Assembly: GCA_905234505.1 (NCBI GenBank)
Contig: CAJOIA010000006.1
Location: 1 to 34,105, forward strand
From: an uncultured Selenomonadaceae bacterium
GTDB taxonomy: Bacteria > Bacillota > Negativicutes > Selenomonadales > Selenomonadaceae
Reading direction: 5' to 3'
Length of the DNA stretch: 34,105 bases
The number at the start of each line of letters is the position of its first letter. Position 1 is the stretch's first letter. The notes beneath the pieces were generated by a model, which was given only the letters and a program-made list of their open reading frames with translations, searched no databases and was not told where the DNA came from. A program made the position numbers and the translations under genes. This document shows, piece after piece, positions 1-6,766 of this stretch.

Positions 1-422
1 TCGCCGCCGGATAAAGTTCCTGCCATTTGCAATTTGCGTTCTTCAAGACGTGGGAATCTGCCGAATACCATTTTCAAATCCTGCGCGATACCGTCTTTGT
101 CGTCACGAATAAACGCGCCGAGTTCCAGATTTTCCATAACAGTCATTTCGGCAAAAATCTTGCGTCCTTCGGGAACTTGCGAAATTCCTTCGCGCACAAT
201 TTTATTCGCGGGCATACCGGCAATATCCTTGCCAAGAAATTTAATCGTTCCGGTTTTTGGTTTGAGCAAGCCGCTAATCGTGCGGAGCGTGGTTGATTTA
301 CCCGCACCATTCGCGCCAATCAGCGTCACAATTTCGCCTTCGTTGACGGTTAAGCTGACGCCCTTAATAGCGTGAATCGCGCCGTAATAAACATTTATAT
401 CGTTAATATCGAGCATTGACAT
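1..422 (-). CDS. livF: Branched-chain amino-acid ABC transporter ATP-binding protein LivF (3' end outside window)
   Basis: Cytoplasmic ATPase of a Liv-type importer for leucine, isoleucine and valine, pairing with LivG on the LivH/LivM permease. The translation opens MSMLDINDINVYYGAIHAIKG and shows Walker A GANGAGKST, then VPEGRKIFAEMTVMENLELGAF, typical of LivF, and it reaches the LSGG signature at the window edge; Walker B and the C-terminus lie outside. The start is the ATG at 422-420, with AAGGAG seven bases upstream; a second ATG at 416 is less well spaced. It follows bioB by 12 nt and its ribosome binding site overlaps the bioB 3' end, so it is the last visible gene of the operon. Family assignment is firm. 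Confidence 0.93.
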   Translation of the reverse strand, partial: MSMLDINDINVYYGAIHAIKGVSLTVNEGEIVTLIGANGAGKSTTLRTISGLLKPKTGTIKFLGKDIAGMPANKIVREGISQVPEGRKIFAEMTVMENLELGAFIRDDKDGIAQDLKMVFGRFPRLEERKLQMAGTLSGG

Positions 423-434
423 AGCAAAACTCCT

Positions 435-1403
435 TCACTGATTGGTCAATCCCAGTTTTTTCAAAAGTTCCATATCGCCTTGAATGGTCGTGCCGCTCGT
501 TGTGAGCATATTTCCGGTAATGGAAGCCGACGCGCCATTTAGTAGAGCGCCCGCGCCAAAATCCGGCAAAAGTTTTCTGCCGGCGGCAAGTCGAATATTC
601 GCAGTCGGATTTATAAATCTGAAGATGGCGATTGTGCGTAAAATCTCCTCGGCTTCAAGTTGTTTTTGATTTTCAAGCGGCGTACCTTTAACCGGCATCA
701 ACGCGTTAATCGGGATAGATTGAATATTTAATGCGGCAAGTTCCAGCGCCATATCAATTCGGTCTTGCCAAGTTTCGCCCATACCGATAATCCCGCCCGA
801 GCATACGCAAAATCCAGCCGCCTGCGCGAGTTTGATTGTATTAATGCGGTCGTCATAAGTGTGGCTGGTGCAAATTTGCGGAAAAAATCTGCGCGAAGTT
901 TCAATGTTGTGGTGGTAACTAGTGACGCCGGTTGTGCGCAAGCGTTTAAATTGTTCGGCTGTTAAAATTCCGTGCGACGCGCATAAATCAATTTTAAGAT
1001 TTTCGCGCAGGAGTTTATAAGCGTCAATCGCCTTGTCAAAATCTTTGCCAGTTAAGGCGCGCCCGCTGGTTACAATTGAAAATCTGTTGACGCCGGCTTT
1101 TTCATTCATACGTGCCACGGCGAGAATTTTTTCAGCGGACATAAATTCATATTCAGCGACGCCGGTGTGGTGGGCTGCGGATTGCGCGCAGTATTTGCAA
1201 TTTTCGCCGCAGCGTCCGCTTTTGCCGTTAATAATTGTGCAAAGGTCGATGTGGTTGCCGCAAAATTTTTTTTGGATAATGTGAGCGCCGTGTTGAATTT
1301 TTTCAAGCGGCTCATTTAATAAAAAATCGAGATTATCAGCGGCGGTTAATCTTTCGCCGGCGATAATTTTTTCTGCAACGTCAATTACATTTTTTATATT
1401 CAT
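435..1403 (-). CDS. bioB: Biotin synthase BioB
   Basis: Radical-SAM enzyme that inserts sulfur into dethiobiotin to form biotin. At 322 residues it has the usual length. The radical-SAM cluster motif CGENCKYC gives Cys65, Cys69 and Cys72, followed by AQSAAHHTGV typical of BioB. Later family motifs include the ICTSHTYDDR region, GGIIGMGE and the INALMPVKGTPLE segment. The ATG start is preceded by AGGAG. No other biotin gene is visible; instead the gene lies between livG and livF and just downstream of a structured repeat, so it is probably co-transcribed with the amino-acid transporter. No BirA operator is apparent. The function call is secure; the link between biotin and branched-chain amino-acid uptake is only contextual. 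Confidence 0.95.
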   Translation of the reverse strand: MNIKNVIDVAEKIIAGERLTAADNLDFLLNEPLEKIQHGAHIIQKKFCGNHIDLCTIINGKSGRCGENCKYCAQSAAHHTGVAEYEFMSAEKILAVARMNEKAGVNRFSIVTSGRALTGKDFDKAIDAYKLLRENLKIDLCASHGILTAEQFKRLRTTGVTSYHHNIETSRRFFPQICTSHTYDDRINTIKLAQAAGFCVCSGGIIGMGETWQDRIDMALELAALNIQSIPINALMPVKGTPLENQKQLEAEEILRTIAIFRFINPTANIRLAAGRKLLPDFGAGALLNGASASITGNMLTTSGTTIQGDMELLKKLGLTNQ

Positions 1404-1430
1404 CGTTAAGTCTCCTAATTACAACAGAGA

Positions 1431-1517
1431 CGCCAACAGGATGTCGGCGCGAGCTTTTTTCTTTGCTACTTTCTTGCAAATGCAATGAGTAAGAGCATTT
1501 GCTCTCCAAAAGAAAGT
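1431..1517 (-). repeat. Copy G of the 3'-UTR hairpin repeat family (operon-internal, no T-run)
   Basis: Lies between livG and bioB, with its right end 5 nt from the livG stop. H3 is an outer stem ACTTTCTT (1468-1475) / AAGAAAGT (1510-1517) enclosing a perfect inner stem GCAAATGC (1476-1483) / GCATTTGC (1495-1502). H1 is CGCC-A-AC (1431-1437), loop AGGAT, GT-C-GGCG (1443-1449); on the transcript the loop reads ATCCT, as in the other copies. H2 is missing and there is no T-run, consistent with transcription continuing into bioB. The flank TTTTTTCTTTG...AAAAGAAAGTTGATA closely resembles copy A after rpsT. Confidence 0.7.
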
Positions 1518-1522
1518 TGATA

Positions 1523-2305
1523 CTAGTTCATTGCTTCCGTTCCGAGATACGCACGAATAACTTCAGGGTTGTTCTGAATTTCAGTGGGCGTACCTTCGGC
1601 AATTATCATTCCATATTCCAACACGTAAATTCTTTCGCAAATTCCCATAACCAAGCTCATATCGTGCTCAATCAGCAAAACAGTTAAGCCGAATTGTTTT
1701 CTAATCCAGCGTATCATTTCCATAAGCTCGTGAGTTTCCTGAGGATTCATACCCGCCGCCGGTTCGTCCAGCAATAAAAGTTTCGGTTTAGCCGCCAATG
1801 CCCGCGCTATTTCCAATCGCCTCTGCGCGCCGTACGGTAAATTTTTTGCAACTTCATAGGCGTGTTCCTCAAGCTTAAAAATCTTCAACAACTTCAAACT
1901 TTCCGCCGTAATTTCATCTTCCTCAGTAAAATATCTGCCCATTCGCAAAACTGTTTCAATCAAGCCATATTTTACGTGGCAATGATACGCAATTTTAACA
2001 TTGTCAAGCACGCTGAGCTCACTGAACAGCCGGATATTTTGAAAAGTTCGAGCAATCCCGCGCTGTGTAATTTCGTAGGGCTTCTGTCCAACAATCGATT
2101 CACCATCCAATTTAATATCGCCCGTCGTTGGTACGTACACGCCGGTTATTAAATTAAAAATCGTAGTTTTGCCCGCGCCGTTCGGTCCGATTAAACCAAT
2201 CAGCTCGCCCCTGTTTATGTAAAAATTAAAATCTGCAACCGCCTTCAAGCCGCCGAATACTTCAGAAACATCTTCCGCCTTCAGCAACGGTTTATTTTCT
2301 GCCAT
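1523..2305 (-). CDS. livG: Branched-chain amino-acid ABC transporter ATP-binding protein LivG
   Basis: Second cytoplasmic ATPase of the Liv importer. At 260 residues it has full family length. Walker A is GPNGAGKT (about residues 40-47); the signature region YGAQRRLEIARALA replaces the common LSGGQ and is typical of LivG; Walker B is LLLLDEPAAGMN, followed by the switch histidine in LLIEHDMSLVMGICERIYVLEYG. The ATG start is preceded by AAGGGAG at about eight nt. The upstream acetyltransferase stops 3 nt before this start, so the two are translationally coupled. A hairpin repeat and bioB follow. No anomaly in the protein itself. Confidence 0.96.
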   Translation of the reverse strand: MAENKPLLKAEDVSEVFGGLKAVADFNFYINRGELIGLIGPNGAGKTTIFNLITGVYVPTTGDIKLDGESIVGQKPYEITQRGIARTFQNIRLFSELSVLDNVKIAYHCHVKYGLIETVLRMGRYFTEEDEITAESLKLLKIFKLEEHAYEVAKNLPYGAQRRLEIARALAAKPKLLLLDEPAAGMNPQETHELMEMIRWIRKQFGLTVLLIEHDMSLVMGICERIYVLEYGMIIAEGTPTEIQNNPEVIRAYLGTEAMN

Positions 2306-2308
2306 AAA

Positions 2309-3239
2309 TTAAACTCCCTTGTCGTGCATCGAAACAAATTCTTCGACGCGATTAAAATATTTAAAGTTCTCATAGATTTTATCAATATCCCAGTCCCACC
2401 AGCGGATTCTTAACAACGATTCAATTATTTTATCGGAAAATCTATATTTGATAATTCGCGCAGGATTGCCGCCAACAATCGCATATGGCGGAACATTTTT
2501 AACCACAACGCTATCCGACGCAATAATCGCACCGTCGCCAATAATAAGCGGCTTTTCAGGATTTGTATTCTTTAAAATACTGCCGCGCCCAATCCAAACA
2601 TCGCTGCCAATGTCAATCCTGTAAAAAATTTGAGGCAGTAAAAATTCTCGCGGATAATTCCAATCAAAATGAGTCAAGCCATATGAACCAACATTGTGGT
2701 GATTGTGATCGTAATTCAGCCCAAATTCAAAAATAATTTTCCAGGCAATAGACGAAAAATGCCCAACAGACAAAATGCCCGCCCCTTCAAAAATTGCATC
2801 TTCGTTGATGTAGCTTTTTTTGCCAATGATAACACGCGACGGACTATTTTTAAATCGATAAATGCGCGGATATATTGCAAAAGTAAGATCTCCAAAAGCT
2901 TGAGTCTGCTCAAAAACGCCATAAGCAACACCCTCATTCAACAGACGCTGAAGATCTAAATTAGGAATCTTGAAAGCACGCCCGTCAATAATATTTTTAC
3001 GTGCAACGCCGAGTTTTTCAGCCAATTTCATTCTGTGATAAAAATTATTTGTAGACGAAACTATTGCTAATTGAAAACCAATATCACCCCCCGTTTTTGT
3101 TGTGGAAATTAATCTTATTATCTTCAATTACAGCATAACCTACAATTTCCAAATTTCCAATTCGATCTTCCAAATCGTAATATTGTCGCAACGCAGGATA
3201 CAAATCATCTGTACCGAAAATCAATGCTTTAACTGCCAT
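2309..3239 (-). pseudogene. PglD/CatB-like hexapeptide-repeat O-acetyltransferase, apparent frameshift at a G6 run
   Basis: Probable sugar O-acetyltransferase. The C-terminal two thirds (from about position 2850 down) is a left-handed beta-helix with hexapeptide repeats and the trimeric CatB-type features IGSDVWIGRGSILK, IGDGAIIASDSVVVKNVPPYAIVGGNPARIIKYRF. The N-terminal part resembles a PglD-like nucleotide-sugar domain (MAVKALIFGTDDLYPALRQ, then LAIVSSTNNFY, KNIIDGRAF). The two parts are in different frames: the ATG at 3239, 2 nt after the livM stop and behind AGGCGG, reads into a TGA at the six-G run (plus-strand C at 3087-3092). The downstream frame (an ATG at 3127 has no ribosome binding site) carries the rest. 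One G fewer restores a single protein of about 309 residues. It could be a pseudogene, a phase-variable gene or a sequencing error. Confidence 0.8.
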
Positions 3240-3241
3240 AA

Positions 3242-4198
3242 TTAAGCCGCCTTTCTTGAAATTTTGTCTAAAATTTTTTTAACCGGCGCAAAGTTTGTAA
3301 TTTCCATGTAGCCGAATAAACCTTGCGGGCGGTAGAACATCAGCAGGATTAATGCCAGCGCGTAAATTATCATTCTGGCTTCCGGAAATGAGGCAAGCGC
3401 CGCTGAAATAAAAGTTACAACGAACGCACCCGCGATTGAGCCGGTGATTGAGCCCATTCCGCCCAATACTACCATTATCAAATAATTGAATGACGCTAAA
3501 AATGTAAATGAGTTCGGGCTGATTAAATAAAATTGGTGAGCGAATAATCCGCCCGCAATTCCGGCAAACGCCGCGCCGATTGTAAACGCCATAACTTTAT
3601 ATTTCGTGGTATTAACGCCCATAGCCTCCGCCGCAATTTCATTTTCGCGAATTGCTATGCAAGCCCGCCCGTGCGAACTGTTTACAAAATTTTTTATGAA
3701 GAACAAAGTTATCAACATTGCGAAATAAACCCAAGCAAAATTTGTCAAGTGCGGAATACCTTTAAAACCAGCCGCGCCGCCGACGTACTCAATATTCATG
3801 ATAACAATCCTGATAATTTCGCCCAAGCCCAAAGTTGCAATTGCAAGATAATCGCCGCGCAATCTCAGCGTCGGTAAACCAATTAAAAATCCTAAAATTC
3901 CTGCGCAAATTGCGCCCAAAATTAACGCTACGATAAACGGCAAATGAAAATTCGTCGTTGCCACAACTCCAACGTACGAACCAACCGCCATAAATCCCGC
4001 GTGACCGATTGAAAATTGTCCTGTGTAGCCGTTGATTAAATTCAAACTCACCGCCATTATCACATTTACGCAAATTAAAATTATGTTCAGCTGCCAAAAC
4101 GCGCCGATCATTCCGCCGCTTATCATTCCTTGTATCACGCCGAAAATTGCCAGCCCGATTATCAGCATTGTTAAATCTCTTCGTCTAACTGAATTCAA
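3242..4198 (-). CDS. livM: Branched-chain amino-acid ABC transporter permease LivM
   Basis: Inner-membrane permease subunit of the Liv importer, 318 residues with about eight to ten hydrophobic segments. Family hallmarks are LNLINGYTGQFSIGHAGFMAVGSYVG near residues 52-77, FLIGLPTLRLRGDYLAIATLGLGEIIRI, the cytoplasmic EAA-type loop RACIAIRENEIAAEAMGVNTTKYKVMAFTIGAAFAGIAGGLFA, and GGMGSITGSIAGA. The start is a TTG at 4198 with AAGGAG nine nt upstream; no better ATG is available before the first membrane segment. It lies 60 nt downstream of livH, separated by a strong hairpin, and is followed 2 nt later by the acetyltransferase start. Confidence 0.95.
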   Translation of the reverse strand: MNSVRRRDLTMLIIGLAIFGVIQGMISGGMIGAFWQLNIILICVNVIMAVSLNLINGYTGQFSIGHAGFMAVGSYVGVVATTNFHLPFIVALILGAICAGILGFLIGLPTLRLRGDYLAIATLGLGEIIRIVIMNIEYVGGAAGFKGIPHLTNFAWVYFAMLITLFFIKNFVNSSHGRACIAIRENEIAAEAMGVNTTKYKVMAFTIGAAFAGIAGGLFAHQFYLISPNSFTFLASFNYLIMVVLGGMGSITGSIAGAFVVTFISAALASFPEARMIIYALALILLMFYRPQGLFGYMEITNFAPVKKILDKISRKAA

Positions 4199-4223
4199 TT
4201 AAGAGAACTCCTTTCAGTAGTTT

Positions 4224-4263
4224 TTTAGTGACAAGTGCAAAATTCATATCACTTATCACTAAA
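4224..4263 (-). other. Intercistronic hairpin between livH and livM
   Basis: TTTAGTGA (4224-4231), mismatch C, AAGTG (4233-4237), a 12-nt loop, CACTT (4250-4254), mismatch A, TCACTAAA (4256-4263): 13 base pairs with one mismatch. The stem includes the livH stop codon (4259-4261). On the transcribed strand it is followed by A-rich, not T-rich, sequence, so it is not a normal terminator. It may be an mRNA stability or processing element that sets the relative amounts of the two permeases; that role is inferred. Confidence 0.6.
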
Positions 4264-5146
4264 CTTTTTCGTTGGTATTTTTGCCGAATAAGCCCGCAGG
4301 TTTCACCAACAGAACCAAAATTAAAATTGCAAAAGCCGCCGCGTCTCTGAAGGTTGACGATAAAAAGCCGGCGACAAGTGCTTCAATCACGCCCAAAATT
4401 ATTCCGCCAACTACCGCGCCTGGCAAAATTCCAATTCCGCCCAAAACTGCCGCCACAAATGCTTTTAAGCCTGGCATTATTCCCATAAGCGGGTCGATTG
4501 TATTGTAATAGACGCCGACCAAAACGCCCGCCGCCGCAGCTAAACTTGAGCCAATAAAAAATGTCATTGAAATTACTCTGTCCGAATCAATTCCCATTAA
4601 TTGTGCCGTTTCTGTGTCGAAACTTGCCGCTCGCATTGCCTTGCCCAATTTTGTTTTTTGTACAATGTACGTTAAAAGCGCCATTAAAATTATCGTTATC
4701 GCGAAAATTAAAACTTGTTGCCCGTTGATTATGAATCCGCCCGCGTTGAATGAAATATTTCCGATAACGTCGGGGAAAGTTCGCGGCGTCGGAGTTACAA
4801 AATACATTCCGGTATATTCCAGGAAAAATGATACGCCAATTGCCGTGATTAAAATTGAAATGCGTGGTGCGTGGCGAAGCGGTTTATAAGCTAATTTTTC
4901 GACCACCATACCAAGACAGCCGGTAACGAGCATTGAAATTAAAAGTGCGGGCAAAATTGGTAAGCCCGCCTCAGTTACGCCGAAAAATCCCAAATACGCA
5001 CCAACCATATAAATATCGCCGTGTGCAAAATTAATCAGCTTGATAATTCCATAAATCATTGTGTACCCCAGCGCGATTAGCGCGTAAATGCTACCCAAAC
5101 TGATGCCGTTAATCAGCTGCTGAATCAGTTGGTGAAAAAAATCCAT
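4259..5146 (-). CDS. livH: Branched-chain amino-acid ABC transporter permease LivH
   Basis: Membrane permease subunit forming the transmembrane pore with LivM. About 295 residues from the ATG at 5146, which has GGGAGG eight nt upstream (plus-strand CCTCCC at 5154-5159); an in-frame TTG at 5161 sits before that site and is unlikely. Motifs are LINGISLGSIYALIALGYTMIYGIIKLINFAHGDIYMVGAY at the N-terminus, the EAA loop KAMRAASFDTETAQLMGIDSDRVI and GGIGILPGAVVGGIILG near the C-terminus. It is the first gene of the operon, divergent from the binding-protein gene at 5299. No LivJ/LivK-type binding protein gene is visible in the window. Confidence 0.95.
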   Translation of the reverse strand: MDFFHQLIQQLINGISLGSIYALIALGYTMIYGIIKLINFAHGDIYMVGAYLGFFGVTEAGLPILPALLISMLVTGCLGMVVEKLAYKPLRHAPRISILITAIGVSFFLEYTGMYFVTPTPRTFPDVIGNISFNAGGFIINGQQVLIFAITIILMALLTYIVQKTKLGKAMRAASFDTETAQLMGIDSDRVISMTFFIGSSLAAAAGVLVGVYYNTIDPLMGIMPGLKAFVAAVLGGIGILPGAVVGGIILGVIEALVAGFLSSTFRDAAAFAILILVLLVKPAGLFGKNTNEKV

Positions 5147-5177
5147 AAAAAAACCTCCCAAAAAAATTCTCGGGGAG

Positions 5178-5206
5178 ATTTTAACTTTTTATTTAATCAA
5201 TGTCAC
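5178..5206 (-). promoter_or_regulatory. Predicted sigma-A promoter of the liv operon
   Basis: On the minus strand, -35 GTGACA (plus 5201-5206) and -10 TAAAAT (plus 5178-5183) are separated by 17 nt, each 5/6 to consensus. It lies 32 nt upstream of the livH ATG, leaving a short leader containing GGGAGG. Confidence 0.6.
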
Positions 5207-5298
5207 GCTTTATTTTTGCAGGAATAATTAATTGGCGCGCCGAATATTACCGCGATATTTTACAAATAATTTTCATAAACGAAAGGGCGTTGTGGACA

Positions 5299-6099
5299 GT
5301 GAAGAAAATTTTTTTGATGGCACTATTACTTGTGTCAATGGTTTTAGCTGGTTGCGGCGGCGATTCTGGCAGTTCATCGGGTTCTGATGAAAACAAAAAA
5401 ATTGTGATTGGACTAGACGATGAATATCCGCCGATGGGTTTCAGGGATGAAAATAATCAGATTGTCGGCTTTGACGTAGATTTGGCGAAAGAGGCGGCTA
5501 AACGGCTTGGCAGCGAAGTTGAATTTAAAGCTATCGATTGGAACAGCAAAGAGGCTGAATTGAAATCCGGAAGAATTGATATTCTTTGGAATGGTTTAGA
5601 CATTACGCCCGAACGTCAAGAAAATATGCTTTTCAGTGATCCTTACATGGATAATCGCCAAATTGTTTTTGTTCGCGCAGGTGAAAATTTCGGTATTCAA
5701 AGCGAAAATGATTTAGCTGATAAAAATGTTGGTACTCAATCTGGCTCGACTGCTGAAGCTTACATAATGGGTAATGATTCGCTTTTGGGCAGCTTGAATG
5801 AATTTAAAACTTATGGCGATTATATCAGCGCATTTATGGATTTGGAAAATGGCAGAATTGACGTGCTCGTTTGCGATGAAATTGTTGGGCTTTATAATAT
5901 ATCTAAGCAGGAAGGCAAATTTGAAGCGCTCAACGTGACCGTTGGACCTACCAGCGAATTTGGAATTGCCTTTGCTAAAGAAAATACTGAGCTGCGCGTC
6001 AAGGTGCAAAAAGTTTTTGACGAAATGGTTACTGACGGCACAGCGGCGAAAATTTCCGAGCAATGGTTTGGGACAAATTTAATTAAAGCTAAGAATTAA
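5299..6099 (+). CDS. Polar amino-acid ABC transporter substrate-binding lipoprotein
   Basis: Periplasmic-type solute-binding protein (SBP family 3; glutamine, cystine or similar polar amino acids) anchored as a lipoprotein. The GTG at 5299 gives VKKIFLMALLLVSMVLAGC, a compact lipoprotein signal with lipobox LAGC, followed by a Gly/Ser linker and IVIGLDDEYPPMGFRDENNQIVGFDVDLAKEAAKRLG, the standard SBP_bac_3 opening. DILWNGLDITPERQENMLFSDPYM, VGTQSGSTAEAYI and GIAFAKEN also fit. The frame is open upstream (TTG at 5290 and earlier) but such starts would place a charged extension before the signal peptide. A GAAAGGG lies 11 nt upstream. 266 residues. The permease follows after 3 nt. Confidence 0.92.
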   Translation: MKKIFLMALLLVSMVLAGCGGDSGSSSGSDENKKIVIGLDDEYPPMGFRDENNQIVGFDVDLAKEAAKRLGSEVEFKAIDWNSKEAELKSGRIDILWNGLDITPERQENMLFSDPYMDNRQIVFVRAGENFGIQSENDLADKNVGTQSGSTAEAYIMGNDSLLGSLNEFKTYGDYISAFMDLENGRIDVLVCDEIVGLYNISKQEGKFEALNVTVGPTSEFGIAFAKENTELRVKVQKVFDEMVTDGTAAKISEQWFGTNLIKAKN

Positions 6100-6102
6100 T
6101 CA

Positions 6103-6747
6103 ATGGAAAAATTTTTAAATATGACGCTCCTGATTTTGCAAGGGGCAGAAGTCACACTAACAATTTTTTTGACAACATTAATACTGAGTTTGCCAATAGG
6201 CGGCTTGGCGGCACTTGGGCGCATTTCAACTTTCGCGCCGCTAAGATATTTAATGGAATTCTACGTCTGGATAATGCGCGGCACTCCCTTAATGTTACAG
6301 CTGCTATTTGTGTATTTCGCGTTGCCTATGGTCGGAATTAGACTTCCGGATTTTGCGGCGGCGCTGGTTGCGTTTACCTTTAACTATGCGGCTTATTTCG
6401 CTGAAATTTTTCGCGCAGGCATTCAAGCAATACCGAAGGGACAATATGAAGCAGCCAAAGCGTTGGGTTTAAAACATTGGCAGATGATGCGCTATGTAAT
6501 TTTCCCGCAAGTTCTGCGCGTAGTTTTGCCGCCAATTTCAAACGAAACAATAAATTTAGTCAAAGATACATCGCTGATTTATATTTTGGCAATGAATGAT
6601 TTATTGCGAGTGGCGCGAACGATTGTTCAACGCGAATTTGATATGACGCCGTTTGTAATAGCTGGAGCGTTTTATTTGATAATGACGGCGCTTTTAACTT
6701 GGATATTCAAGAAACTTGAACAGCGTTATGGTTCTTATGAAACTTAA
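6103..6747 (+). CDS. Polar amino-acid ABC transporter permease (HisM/GlnP type)
   Basis: Integral membrane permease of the His/Glu/Gln/Arg family, 214 residues with about five membrane helices. Diagnostic segments are WIMRGTPLMLQLLFVYFALP, YAAYFAEIFRAGIQAIPKGQYEAAKALGLKHWQMMRYVIFPQVLRVVLPP (EAA loop that contacts the ATPase) and NETINLVKDTSLIYILAMNDLLR. The start ATG lies 3 nt after the binding-protein stop with only a weak ribosome binding site, suggesting coupling. The matching ATPase (GlnQ-like) is not next to it: the next gene is a cell-wall amidase. The pair therefore must use an ATPase encoded elsewhere. Confidence 0.93.
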   Translation: MEKFLNMTLLILQGAEVTLTIFLTTLILSLPIGGLAALGRISTFAPLRYLMEFYVWIMRGTPLMLQLLFVYFALPMVGIRLPDFAAALVAFTFNYAAYFAEIFRAGIQAIPKGQYEAAKALGLKHWQMMRYVIFPQVLRVVLPPISNETINLVKDTSLIYILAMNDLLRVARTIVQREFDMTPFVIAGAFYLIMTALLTWIFKKLEQRYGSYET

Positions 6748-6766
6748 TTTGATGAGGGGGCTTTGT

